Assembly: GCF_020526085.1 (NCBI RefSeq)
Contig: NZ_CP084874.1
Location: forward strand, 3,286,001 to 3,350,000
Length of the DNA: 64,000 bases
Source of the DNA: Klebsiella africana
GTDB lineage: Bacteria; Pseudomonadota; Gammaproteobacteria; Enterobacterales; Enterobacteriaceae
Reading direction: 5' to 3'
This document shows positions 17,379 through 26,169 of this stretch, one piece after another. Numbering within the stretch: the stretch's first letter is position 1; each line of letters starts with the position of its first letter. The position numbers were made by a program, and so were the translations under genes. The notes beneath the pieces are model-generated. The model was given only the letters and a program-made list of their open reading frames with translations. It was not told where the DNA came from and ran no database searches.

Positions 17379-18344
17379 ATGTCTGATTATCAAATGTTTG
17401 AGGCGGTCGTTCGCGATGTTGAACAGATCACCGCCCAGGTGAAGCGTTTTACGCTGGTATCGCCGACCGGCGCTCCGCTGCCGGCATTCAGCGGCGGCAG
17501 CCATATTATCGTCCAGATGCAGGATGGCGAGCAGCGCTACAGTAACGCCTATTCGCTGATGAGTTCGCCGCTGGATACCACCAGCTGGCAGATTGCGGTG
17601 CGTCTTGAATCGCCTTCCAAAGGCGGCTCGCGCTTTATGCACCAGCAGGTGCGCCCGGGCGATACCCTGACGGTGTCCACCCCCAACAACCTTTTCGCCA
17701 TCGAACCACAGGCGCGCAAGCATCTGCTGATCGCCGGCGGTATCGGCATTACGCCATTCTTGTCGCATATTCCGGAACTGGAACAACAGCAGGCCGACTG
17801 GCAGCTGCACTACTGTTTCCACGACGCAGACAGTAATGCTTTCGTCGATACGCTTCGCGCCGCGCCGTGGCACGACCGGGTCAATATTCACATTTCAGCG
17901 CTCGGCAGCCGTCTCGATCTGTCGCGCCTGTTCGCCGACATCGAGCCCGGAACCCACGTCTATACCTGCGGCCCGGCGGCGCTTAACGAGGCAGTTAAAG
18001 CCGCCGCCGAACGCCATCAGGTTCCCGCCAGCCAGCTGCACTTTGAGCAATTTATCCTTGAGGATAAAGGCGGAGAGGCATTTACGCTGGTGCTGGCGCG
18101 TTCCGGACGCGAATTTACCGTGCCGCAGGACATGACCATTCTGCAGGTTATTGAGAATAACAAAGCGGCGAAAGTGGAGTGCCTGTGCCGCGAAGGCGTG
18201 TGCGGCACCTGCGAAACGCTGATTCTGGAGGGCGAAGCCGACCACCGCGATCAGTACTACAGCGAGGAAGAGAAAGCCAGCCAGCAGAGTATGCTGATCT
18301 GCTGCTCACGCGCTAAAGGCGGCCGGTTAGTGCTGGATTTGTAA
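17379..18344 (+). CDS. cntB: Carnitine monooxygenase, reductase subunit CntB (YeaX)
   Basis: 321-residue phthalate-dioxygenase-reductase-type protein that passes electrons from NAD(P)H to CntA. Domain order: FMN-binding barrel (YSNAYSLMSSP, then VRLESPSKGGSRFMHQ), NAD domain (LLIAGGIGITPFLSHI, YTCGPAALNEA), and a C-terminal plant-type [2Fe-2S] ferredoxin with CREGVCGTC and a distal Cys in MLICCSRAKGG. Same length as E. coli YeaX. It is the last gene of the carnitine array, followed at once by a perfect hairpin at 18348. Confidence 0.94.
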   Translation: MSDYQMFEAVVRDVEQITAQVKRFTLVSPTGAPLPAFSGGSHIIVQMQDGEQRYSNAYSLMSSPLDTTSWQIAVRLESPSKGGSRFMHQQVRPGDTLTVSTPNNLFAIEPQARKHLLIAGGIGITPFLSHIPELEQQQADWQLHYCFHDADSNAFVDTLRAAPWHDRVNIHISALGSRLDLSRLFADIEPGTHVYTCGPAALNEAVKAAAERHQVPASQLHFEQFILEDKGGEAFTLVLARSGREFTVPQDMTILQVIENNKAAKVECLCREGVCGTCETLILEGEADHRDQYYSEEEKASQQSMLICCSRAKGGRLVLDL

Positions 18345-18347
18345 AGC

Positions 18348-18378
18348 GCACACCGGCCAGCGGCGCTGGCCGGTGTGC
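18348..18378. terminator. Bidirectional hairpin between convergent cntB and ptsA
   Basis: Perfect 13-bp stem (18348-18360 and 18366-18378) around CGGCG, filling the gap of the two convergent genes. There is no strong T-run on either side, but the stem is very stable and its place fits termination of both operons. Confidence 0.75.
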
Positions 18379-18381
18379 AGA

Positions 18382-20883
18382 TCACAGTTCCAGTTCGCGG
18401 CGCAGCAGGTCGGCAATATCCTCGCTGCTCTTAGCGGATACCAGAGATTGACGGAACTCCGCGTGCATAATGCGCCGCGCCAGCCGCGAGAAGATTCGCA
18501 TATGCTGATCGCCCGCCGAGTGCTTATTCAGCGTCAGCATAATCACAAACTGCGCCTCTTCATCGCCCCATATCACCGGCTGCGCCAGCCGCGCGACGCT
18601 GATAGTCGACTGCTCAATATGCTCGGATTTACTGTGCGGAATGGCGAAGCTAAAGCCCAGACCGGTGGAGAACACCGCCTCGCGGGCCCACAGGTCGGCC
18701 TCCAGCTTACGCGGATAGCGACAGCGGCCGGCCAATAGCAGATTATCCGTCATCCCTTTCAGCACCTCCTCCTTACTGCGCCAGTCGCTATTCAGCGTAA
18801 TGCACTCGGCGCTCACCAGCGGCACATCCTGCTGACGCATGCGGAACTGGGCCAGCAGATGCTCCACTTCCAGTGAGGTACGGCACTGCATGGCCTGATT
18901 CAGCAGCTGGCGGCAGGCGCGGCTGTCCAGCTGGGCCAGGCGCGATTTGGTCGCCGGGATCGCCGGCGCGCTCATGCTCAATTCATCTAAACCGAGGCCT
19001 ACCAGCAGCGGTAGCACCGATCCTTTGGCCCCCAGTTCGCCACACAGACCGATCCATTTCCCCTGCCGATGCACCGCCTGCACGGCATAGTCCAGCGCGC
19101 GCAGGAAGGCGGGATTCAGGCTGTTGTAATGGCGCGTCACTTTCGCGTTATCGCGATCCACCGCCAGCAGATACTGCGTTAAGTCGTTGCTGCCGATGCT
19201 AAAGAAATCCACCTCTTCACAGCACTGGTCAATGATAAACATCACCGATGGCACCTCCAGCATGATGCCGAGCGGGATCTTTTCATCAAACGGGATCTGC
19301 TCGGCGCGCAGCGACTGTTTGGCCTCCGCCAGTCGCTCTTTCACCCACAGGATCTCTTCCATTGATGAAATCATGGGGATCATAATCTTCAGCGAGCCGT
19401 GTGCCGAGGCGCGTAAAATCGCCCGTAGCTGAGTGTGAAACAGCGCCTGATACTCTTCATAGATGCGCACCGCGCGGTAGCCGAGGAACGGATTGTTTTC
19501 CGCAGGGATGTTGAGATAGGCCACCGGCTTATCACCGCCGATATCCATAGTCCGCACGATAATGCTGCGCCCGGCAGCGGGTTCCAGCGCCTGGCAGAAG
19601 ATGTTGTAGAGCTCATCTTCCGACGGCGCGCTCGGGCGATCCATATACAGCATTTCAGTGCGGAACAACCCTACCGACTGCGCGCCCTGGTTGAATGCCG
19701 CCACCGCTTCCACCGAATGCGCGATATTGGCGGCGATCTCCACGCGGATACCGTCTTGCGTCTGCCCGGCTTTATCGAGCCATACCTGCTGCTGTTGCTG
19801 AATTTGCCCCTGTAGCCATGCCTCCTGCTGATAATAGCGCGCTACCGCCGGACTCAGGTCGACCACCAACAGCCCGGCGTTGCCGTCAATCTGCACCTGC
19901 GTATCCACCCATGGCAGCAGCGCGGCTAAATCCACGCCAACCAGAGTGGGGATATTGAATGAGCGTGCCAGAATCACGGTATGCGAGGTGGTGCCGCCGC
20001 TGCGCAGCAGCAGCCCTTTGAGATGCGTTTTATCCAGTTCCAGAAACTGGCTGGGGGTCAGCTCGTCGGCAAGGCAAATGGCCGCTTCCCGCAGCTGGCC
20101 CGGCGCCGGGAAACGGGCTTCGCCGTAGATATGCTGTAACAGCTGGAAGCAAACGTCGCGCACATCCAGTACCCGCTCCTGCAGATAGCTGTTACCGGAG
20201 TCGCGGAACTGGGCGCAGAAGTGGTCGCTGGTGGCGACAATCGCCTGCGCGCAGCTGAGGCCGGTAAGAATGCCGTCGAGCAGGTGCTGGCGCAGCGAGG
20301 CATCCGTCGCCAGCGAACGGTGAGCTTCCAGGATCGCGCTGGCGGTGCCGTCATTGTCCAGCAGCCGCAGCTCAATATCTTTTACCAGCAGGCGCAGGCC
20401 ATGATCCAGCGCCGCCTGCTCCTGTTCAAGACTGGCGGCGACGGGCAGTTCGCCCAGCTCGTGCAGATCGCGGGACTTGAGATGTATCAGCTTGCCCCCC
20501 GCGCTGCCGCCGCACACCGGGCGGGCATGAAACAGGGTCGGGTTCAGTCGCGAGAGTGACTCCGGCACCGGATGGACGTCCAGCGCATGCGCAGCGGGCA
20601 GCGGCGCGTCACAGTGAGGAAACTCATCGCGCATAAAGGCCGTTAACGCGGCGAATGCCTCAGCTTCATCTTCGCCGCTGATAAGCAGTTGGCAGGCGTC
20701 GCCCTTCAGAGTATTGCTGCCGATAATCGCCAGTGCGCTCTTGGCATTTCCGCCGGTCTCGCGGCGCAAGTTCCGCCACTCAATCGCTGATGAAAAACGG
20801 TTACACAGCGTTTCGACCAGACTGGCCGGACGCGCATGCACGCCGTTGGGCAAATCACATGTAAATTCAATGACCAGAGCCAT
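18382..20883 (-). CDS. ptsA: Multiphosphoryl transfer protein PtsA (HPr-EI-EIIA fusion, Frw system)
   Basis: 833-residue fused PTS protein, same length as E. coli PtsA (FrwA). The N-terminal HPr-like domain has NGVHARPAS with the phospho-His near residue 16. The enzyme I region follows, with GGTTSHTVILARSFNIPTL (phospho-His), LFRTEMLYMDRPSAP (PEP-binding Arg) and GSNDLTQYLLAVDRDN. A C-terminal fructose-type EIIA domain from about residue 690 has GFSFAIPHSKSEHI (phospho-His). The protein would phosphorylate the membrane FrwBC/FrwD components directly from PEP. ATG at 20883 was chosen over 20901 to match E. coli. It is divergent from frwC over 309 bp. Confidence 0.94.
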   Translation of the reverse strand: MALVIEFTCDLPNGVHARPASLVETLCNRFSSAIEWRNLRRETGGNAKSALAIIGSNTLKGDACQLLISGEDEAEAFAALTAFMRDEFPHCDAPLPAAHALDVHPVPESLSRLNPTLFHARPVCGGSAGGKLIHLKSRDLHELGELPVAASLEQEQAALDHGLRLLVKDIELRLLDNDGTASAILEAHRSLATDASLRQHLLDGILTGLSCAQAIVATSDHFCAQFRDSGNSYLQERVLDVRDVCFQLLQHIYGEARFPAPGQLREAAICLADELTPSQFLELDKTHLKGLLLRSGGTTSHTVILARSFNIPTLVGVDLAALLPWVDTQVQIDGNAGLLVVDLSPAVARYYQQEAWLQGQIQQQQQVWLDKAGQTQDGIRVEIAANIAHSVEAVAAFNQGAQSVGLFRTEMLYMDRPSAPSEDELYNIFCQALEPAAGRSIIVRTMDIGGDKPVAYLNIPAENNPFLGYRAVRIYEEYQALFHTQLRAILRASAHGSLKIMIPMISSMEEILWVKERLAEAKQSLRAEQIPFDEKIPLGIMLEVPSVMFIIDQCCEEVDFFSIGSNDLTQYLLAVDRDNAKVTRHYNSLNPAFLRALDYAVQAVHRQGKWIGLCGELGAKGSVLPLLVGLGLDELSMSAPAIPATKSRLAQLDSRACRQLLNQAMQCRTSLEVEHLLAQFRMRQQDVPLVSAECITLNSDWRSKEEVLKGMTDNLLLAGRCRYPRKLEADLWAREAVFSTGLGFSFAIPHSKSEHIEQSTISVARLAQPVIWGDEEAQFVIMLTLNKHSAGDQHMRIFSRLARRIMHAEFRQSLVSAKSSEDIADLLRRELEL

Positions 20884-21192
20884 CGCCTTCCTCCAGAGCA
20901 ATCCATTATTTCCCCAAAAAGTAATAAAAGACGGCCCCAGGGACTAGGTGATAAAACTGGCAATTACTGGACTATTGTACACACAATATTTTTTTATGCC
21001 CGCCATCACAATTCCACCCTGTTCGCGCTCATCTCTCCTGTCATCACTAAGATTTGAGGTGGATCGCAATTCTTTTCTCATCTTACAAATATCCAGTAAA
21101 TGCACTTTTTCTCTACTGTCTTATGCGACGCCCTTTTTCTAATGTTGAGCCATCCATACTGTCACGGGCCCTACAGCGCTCAGGAGCAAGCA
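20884..21192. promoter_or_regulatory. Divergent promoter region ptsA/frwC
   Basis: 309 bp, AT-rich, no gene. A 16-bp palindrome TATTGT-ACAC-ACAATA at 20973-20988 is the best operator candidate for coordinated control of the two divergent units. Confidence 0.45.
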
Positions 21193-22269
21193 ATGAACGA
21201 ACTGGTGCAAATACTAAAAAATACTCGCCAGCATCTGATGACCGGCGTGTCACATATGATCCCCTTCGTGGTCTCCGGCGGGATCCTGCTGGCGGTGTCC
21301 GTCATGTTGTATGGCAAAGGCGCGGTACCCGATGCCGCCACCGACCCCAACCTGAAGAAACTCTTTGATATCGGCGTCGCCGGGCTGACGCTGATGGTGC
21401 CCTTTCTCGCCGCCTACATCGGCTACTCCATTTCTGACCGAGCCGCGCTGGCCCCCTGCGCCATCGGCGCCTGGGTGGGCAACAGCTTTGGCGCCGGTTT
21501 CTTCGGCGCGCTGATCGCCGGCATGATTGGCGGCCTGGTGGTCTATTACCTGAAGAAAATCCCCGTACATAAAGTTCTGCGCTCGGTGATGCCGATTTTC
21601 ATCATTCCCATCGTCGGCACCTTTATCACCGCCGGGATCATGATGTGGGGGCTTGGCGAGCCAGTTGGCGCGCTGACCGCTAACCTGACCGGCTGGCTGC
21701 AGGGGATGCGCGAGGGCAGCATTGTGGTGCTGGCCATCATTATGGGTCTGATGCTGGCCTTTGATATGGGCGGCCCGGTGAACAAAGTAGCCTACGCCTT
21801 CATGCTGATTTGCGTTTCGCAGGGCGTCTACAGCGTGGTGGCTATCGCTGCCGTCGGTATCGCCGTGCCGCCGCTGGGGATGGGGCTGGCGACGCTAATC
21901 GGCCGCAAATATTTCTCCGCCGAAGAGCGGGAAACCGGCAAAGCCGCGCTGGTGATGGGCTGTGTTGGTGTGACCGAAGGGGCGATTCCCTTTGCCGCCG
22001 CGGATCCGCTGCGCGTCATTCCGGCCAATATGATTGGCGCCGCCAGCGGCTGCGTCACCGCCGCGCTGATGGGCGCCCAGTGTTACGCAGGCTGGGGCGG
22101 GCTTATCGTGCTGCCGGTGGTCCAGGGCAAGCTCGGGTTTATTGCCGCGCTGCTGGTCGGCGCCTGCGTCAGCGCTGCCTGCGTCATCCTGCTGAAAGCC
22201 TTCGCCAAAAAGAAACCCACTGACGTCGCCGCTGACGATGAACTAGACCTTGATTTCGAAATTAACTAA
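21193..22269 (+). CDS. frwC: Fructose-like PTS permease EIIC component FrwC
   Basis: 358-residue polytopic inner-membrane EIIC subunit of the fructose family. About nine hydrophobic spans are seen, with family motifs VSHMIPFVVSGGILLA, MLAFDMGGPVNKVAYAFM and GCVGVTEGAIPFAAADP (the conserved Glu region). It closely matches E. coli FrwC. ATG at 21193 (MNELVQ) follows CAGGAGC; the frame is open further upstream but without conservation. First gene of frwC-frwB-pflD-pflC-frwD. The transported sugar is not known for the family in E. coli. Confidence 0.94.
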   Translation: MNELVQILKNTRQHLMTGVSHMIPFVVSGGILLAVSVMLYGKGAVPDAATDPNLKKLFDIGVAGLTLMVPFLAAYIGYSISDRAALAPCAIGAWVGNSFGAGFFGALIAGMIGGLVVYYLKKIPVHKVLRSVMPIFIIPIVGTFITAGIMMWGLGEPVGALTANLTGWLQGMREGSIVVLAIIMGLMLAFDMGGPVNKVAYAFMLICVSQGVYSVVAIAAVGIAVPPLGMGLATLIGRKYFSAEERETGKAALVMGCVGVTEGAIPFAAADPLRVIPANMIGAASGCVTAALMGAQCYAGWGGLIVLPVVQGKLGFIAALLVGACVSAACVILLKAFAKKKPTDVAADDELDLDFEIN

Positions 22270-22289
22270 CAGACTGGAAGGAACAGATT

Positions 22290-22610
22290 ATGACCCACAT
22301 TATCGCTGTCACCGCCTGCCCGTCGGGCGTGGCTCACACCTATATGGCCGCTGAATCGCTGGAAAGCGCCGCCAAAGCCAAAGGCTGGCAGGTCAAGGTT
22401 GAAACGCAGGGTTCTATCGGCATTGAAAACGAACTGACGGCGGAGGAGATTGCCGCCGCCGATATGGTCATTCTGACCAAAGATATCGGCATCAAATTCG
22501 AAGAGCGTTTTGCCGGGAAAACCATCGTACGCGTCAATATCAGCGATGCGGTCAAGCGCGCCGACGCCATCATGAACAAGATAGACAGCCACCTTTCCCA
22601 GAGCGCCTGA
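22290..22610 (+). CDS. frwB: Fructose-like PTS EIIB component FrwB
   Basis: 106-residue cytoplasmic EIIB protein, same length as E. coli FrwB. The phospho-Cys motif is at residues 8-16 (TACPSGVAHTYMAAE). It lies 20 bp after frwC. A second EIIB-type protein, FrwD, closes the operon. Confidence 0.94.
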   Translation: MTHIIAVTACPSGVAHTYMAAESLESAAKAKGWQVKVETQGSIGIENELTAEEIAAADMVILTKDIGIKFEERFAGKTIVRVNISDAVKRADAIMNKIDSHLSQSA

Positions 22611-22619
22611 AGCCTTAAA

Positions 22620-22639
22620 AAGGGCGCCTTCGCGCCCTT
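22620..22639 (+). terminator. Intercistronic hairpin frwB-pflD
   Basis: AAGGGCGC/GCGCCCTT perfect 8-bp stem with a CTTC tetraloop, 10 bp after frwB and without a T-run. It probably sets different mRNA levels for the PTS and the glycyl-radical part of one operon rather than ending transcription fully. Confidence 0.55.
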
Positions 22640-22660
22640 CGCCACCACATGGAGTTTGTC

Positions 22661-24958
22661 ATGACGAATCGTACCCAACGCCTGAAAGCCAGCCTGTTCG
22701 CCCAGCCGCGCGAAATCTCCCTCGAACGCGCATTACTTTATACCGCCAGCCATCGGCAGACGGAGGGCGAACCGGTGATTATTCGCCGGGCGAAAGCGAC
22801 GGCATGGATCCTTGATAAGGTGGCTATTTCGATTCGTGAGGATGAACTGATTGCCGGTAATCGCACCGTCAAACCACGTGCGGGGATTATGTCACCGGAA
22901 ATGGACCCTTACTGGCTGCTTAACGAACTCGACACCTTCCCGACCCGTCCGCAGGACCGCTTCGCAATAAGTGAAGAAGACAAGCGGATATATCGGGAAA
23001 CGCTGTTCCCTTACTGGGAAAAGCGCTCAATGAAAGATTTCATCAACGGTCAAATGACCGAGGAAGTAAAGGCCGCTATCAGCACGCAGATTTTCAGCGT
23101 TAACCAGACGGATAAAGGCCAGGGCCATATTATTATTGACTATCCCCGCCTGCTGAATCATGGCCTTGACGCGCTGATCGCCGAGCTAAATTCGCACCGC
23201 GCCCGGCAGCCTGATAACCACTTTTATCAGGCGGTATTGATCTTACTTGAAGCCTCTCAGCGCCATATTTTGCGCTACGCCGCGCTGGCGGAAGAGATGG
23301 CCGCCAGTTGTGCGAATGCCCGGCGTCAGCAGGAACTGGCCACCATCGCCGCCATCTCACGCCATAACGCCCAGCATCGGTCGCAGGATTTTGCCCAGGC
23401 CTGCCAGCTGTTCTGGTATATGAATATTATTTTGCAGTACGAGTCCAACGCCAGCTCGATTTCGCTCGGGCGCTTTGACCAGTACATGCTGCCTTTTTAT
23501 CAGGCATCGCTGAATCAGGGCCAGGATCCTGCGTATCTCAAGGAGCTACTGGAGTCGCTGTGGGTAAAATGCAACGATATCGTTCTGCTGCGCTCCTCCA
23601 GCAGCGCGCGCTATTTCGCCGGTTTCCCCACCGGTTACACCGCCCTGCTTGGCGGACTGACGGAAACCGGACGTAGCGCAGTAAACGTACTGTCCTTTCT
23701 TTCCCTCGATGCTTACCAGAATGTACAGCTACCGCAGCCGAACCTGGGCGTGCGGGTCAATGAGCTGATTGACCGCCCATTCCTGCGCAAAACCGCCGAG
23801 ACCATTCGCCTGGGCACCGGCATCCCGCAGATTTTCAACGATGAGGTGGTCGTCCCGGCCTTCCTAAACCGCGGCGTGTCGCTGGAAGATGCCCGCGATT
23901 ACGCGGTGGTCGGCTGCGTGGAGCTCTCTATCCCGGGGCGCACCTATGGCCTGCATGATATCGCGATGTTTAATCTGCTGAAGGTGATGGAAATTGTGCT
24001 GCAGGAAAATGAACATCAGTCTGACGTCAGCTGGGACGGCCTTATCAGCCAGATCCGCGACAAAATCCGCCATTACATCAAGCTGATGGTCGAGGGCAGC
24101 AACATTTGCGATATCGGCCACCGCGACTGGGCGCCGGTCCCCCTGCTCTCCTCGTTCATTGAAGATTGCGTGCAGCACGGCAAAGATATCACCGCCGGCG
24201 GCGCGCGCTATAACTTCTCCGGCGTTCAGGGTATCGGAATCGCGAACCTGAGCGATTCGCTGCACGCGCTGAAGGGCATGGTCTTCGAGCAACAGCGCCT
24301 CAGCTTTGACCAACTGATGGCGGTGCTGAAAGCCAACTTCCAGACGCCAGAGGGAGAAAAAATCCGCGCCCGGCTGATCAACCGTTTTGAAAAATATGGC
24401 AACGATATCGACGACGTCGACAATATTAGCGCCGATCTGCTGCGTTTTTACTGTAAAGAGGTAGAACGGTATCTGAACCCTCGCGGAGGCCATTTTACCC
24501 CTGGCTCCTATACCGTCTCCGCGCATGTGCCGCTGGGCTCGGTGGTCGGCGCGACGCCGGACGGCCGGCTGGCCGGCGAACAGCTGGCGGACGGCGGCCT
24601 GTCGCCGATGGTTGGGCAGGATGCCCAGGGGCCGACGGCGGTGCTGAAATCGGTCAGCAAGCTGGATAACTATCTGCTGTCGAACGGTACGCTGCTAAAC
24701 GTCAAATTCACCCCGGCGACGCTGGCCGGCGACGGCGGCCTGAACAAACTGGCCGACTTTTTACAGGCCTTCTGCAAGCTCAAGCTGCAGCATATCCAGT
24801 TTAACGTAGTCAACGCCGACACTCTGCGTGAAGCGCAGCAGCGGCCACAGGATTTTGCCGGCCTGGTGGTGCGCGTCGCAGGTTACAGCGCCTTCTTTGT
24901 TGAGCTGTCGAAGGAGATTCAGGATGACATTATCCGCCGCACCGCGCATCAGCTGTGA
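22661..24958 (+). CDS. pflD: Glycyl-radical enzyme PflD (annotated formate acetyltransferase 2)
   Basis: 765-residue glycyl-radical enzyme, same length as E. coli PflD. The C-terminal radical loop is VRVAGYSAFFVEL, with the radical Gly about 20 residues from the end. The active-site loop reads VVGCVELSIPGRTYG: one Cys followed by Val-Glu, not the Cys-Cys pair of true pyruvate formate-lyase. This is the GCVE pattern of glycyl-radical dehydratases and lyases, so the PFL name is doubtful. It needs activation by PflC, whose gene overlaps its 3' end by 35 bp. ATG at 22661 follows TGGAG; an ATG at 22649 is in frame but not conserved. Oxygen-sensitive, anaerobic function expected. Confidence 0.94.
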   Translation: MTNRTQRLKASLFAQPREISLERALLYTASHRQTEGEPVIIRRAKATAWILDKVAISIREDELIAGNRTVKPRAGIMSPEMDPYWLLNELDTFPTRPQDRFAISEEDKRIYRETLFPYWEKRSMKDFINGQMTEEVKAAISTQIFSVNQTDKGQGHIIIDYPRLLNHGLDALIAELNSHRARQPDNHFYQAVLILLEASQRHILRYAALAEEMAASCANARRQQELATIAAISRHNAQHRSQDFAQACQLFWYMNIILQYESNASSISLGRFDQYMLPFYQASLNQGQDPAYLKELLESLWVKCNDIVLLRSSSSARYFAGFPTGYTALLGGLTETGRSAVNVLSFLSLDAYQNVQLPQPNLGVRVNELIDRPFLRKTAETIRLGTGIPQIFNDEVVVPAFLNRGVSLEDARDYAVVGCVELSIPGRTYGLHDIAMFNLLKVMEIVLQENEHQSDVSWDGLISQIRDKIRHYIKLMVEGSNICDIGHRDWAPVPLLSSFIEDCVQHGKDITAGGARYNFSGVQGIGIANLSDSLHALKGMVFEQQRLSFDQLMAVLKANFQTPEGEKIRARLINRFEKYGNDIDDVDNISADLLRFYCKEVERYLNPRGGHFTPGSYTVSAHVPLGSVVGATPDGRLAGEQLADGGLSPMVGQDAQGPTAVLKSVSKLDNYLLSNGTLLNVKFTPATLAGDGGLNKLADFLQAFCKLKLQHIQFNVVNADTLREAQQRPQDFAGLVVRVAGYSAFFVELSKEIQDDIIRRTAHQL

Positions 24959-25799
24959 GGTCATCGAAACGCGCGCCGATACGGCGCGCATTTTTAACCT
25001 CCAACGCTACTCGCTTAATGACGGGCAAGGGATCCGCACGGTGGTGTTTTTCAAAGGCTGCCCCCACACCTGCCCGTGGTGCGCCAATCCTGAATCGATC
25101 TCGTCAAAGATTCAGACCGTGCGCCGGGAGAGTAAATGCCTGCGCTGCACGCGCTGCCTGCAGGACGTCGCCGAATGTCCCTCCGGGGCATGGGAGCAGA
25201 TCGGTCGCGACGTGACGCTGGAGAACCTCCTTGAGGAGGTGCTCAAAGATGAAGTCTTCTTCCGCGCCTCCGGCGGCGGTGTCACCCTCTCCGGCGGGGA
25301 GGTGCTCATGCAGGCCGGGTTTGCCGCCCGTTTTCTTCAGCGCCTGCGCCAGTGGGGGATCCGCACCGCTATCGAAACCGCGGGCGACTGCGCTTTTGAC
25401 CGTTTGCTGCCGGTGGCTGAATCCAGCGACGAAGTGCTGTTTGATTTTAAAATCATGGATCCTGAGCGGGCGCGGTCGCTGCTGCGAATGAATCAGCCAC
25501 GGGTGCTGGACAACTTTCGCCAGCTGGCGACGAGAAAAATCAACCTGATCCCGCGGGTACCGCTGATCCCAGGCTATACCCTGAATATCGATAATTTTCG
25601 CCAGATTCTGGCGTTCCTCGCCCCTTTCGCGCTAAAAGAAATGCACCTGTTGCCGTTTCATCAATATGGCGAGCCCAAATACCGTCTGCTGGGCAAACCC
25701 TGGACGCTGGCCAGCGTGAAAGCGCCTGACGAAGCGGAAATTCAACCATATCGGGTGATGGCCGAAGCGGCCGGCTTCCACATCACTATCGGCGGTTAA
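24924..25799 (+). CDS. pflC: Glycyl-radical enzyme activase PflC (radical SAM)
   Basis: 291-residue activating enzyme. The radical-SAM cluster motif is CPHTCPWC (C-x3-C-x2-C) near residue 41. A ferredoxin-like insert follows with CLRCTRCLQDVAEC, as in the larger activases. The SAM-binding Gly motif is VTLSGGEVLMQ. ATG at 24924 (AAGGAG and AGG upstream) overlaps pflD by 35 bp and matches the E. coli protein in length; the frame extends further upstream inside pflD but unconserved. frwD follows after 15 bp. Confidence 0.93.
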   Translation: MTLSAAPRISCEVIETRADTARIFNLQRYSLNDGQGIRTVVFFKGCPHTCPWCANPESISSKIQTVRRESKCLRCTRCLQDVAECPSGAWEQIGRDVTLENLLEEVLKDEVFFRASGGGVTLSGGEVLMQAGFAARFLQRLRQWGIRTAIETAGDCAFDRLLPVAESSDEVLFDFKIMDPERARSLLRMNQPRVLDNFRQLATRKINLIPRVPLIPGYTLNIDNFRQILAFLAPFALKEMHLLPFHQYGEPKYRLLGKPWTLASVKAPDEAEIQPYRVMAEAAGFHITIGG

Positions 25800-25814
25800 C
25801 GCCAGGAGGATGTT

Positions 25815-26156
25815 ATGGACTTCAATATTGTCGCCGTCACCGCCTGCGTCAGCGGCGTGGCGCATACCTACATGGCCGCCGAACGACTGGAAAAGGTCGG
25901 TCATCATGAAAAATGGCACCTGAAGGTGGAAACCCAGGGGGCGCTCGGCGTTGAAAATCGGATCACCGCGGAAGATATTGCCCGCGCCGAAGTGGTGCTG
26001 CTGGTGACGGATATCGAAATCGACGACCCTCAGCGCTTTCGCGGCCTGCGGACGATTAAAACCAGCATCAAGAGCTTCCTGCTGCAGCCGCAGCAGATCG
26101 TCGAGGCCGTGAAAAGCATCATGAAAAAGCCGGTCGTCTATGTAGAACTACCCTGA
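25815..26156 (+). CDS. frwD: Fructose-like PTS EIIB component FrwD
   Basis: 113-residue second EIIB-like protein, same length as E. coli FrwD. Phospho-Cys motif VTACVSGVAHTYMAAE at residues 7-22. It ends the frw/pfl operon; GAGGAT lies upstream of the ATG. It is convergent, 13 bp apart, with the PhyH-like gene. Confidence 0.93.
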   Translation: MDFNIVAVTACVSGVAHTYMAAERLEKVGHHEKWHLKVETQGALGVENRITAEDIARAEVVLLVTDIEIDDPQRFRGLRTIKTSIKSFLLQPQQIVEAVKSIMKKPVVYVELP

Positions 26157-26169
26157 CCGGCGACAGGCC

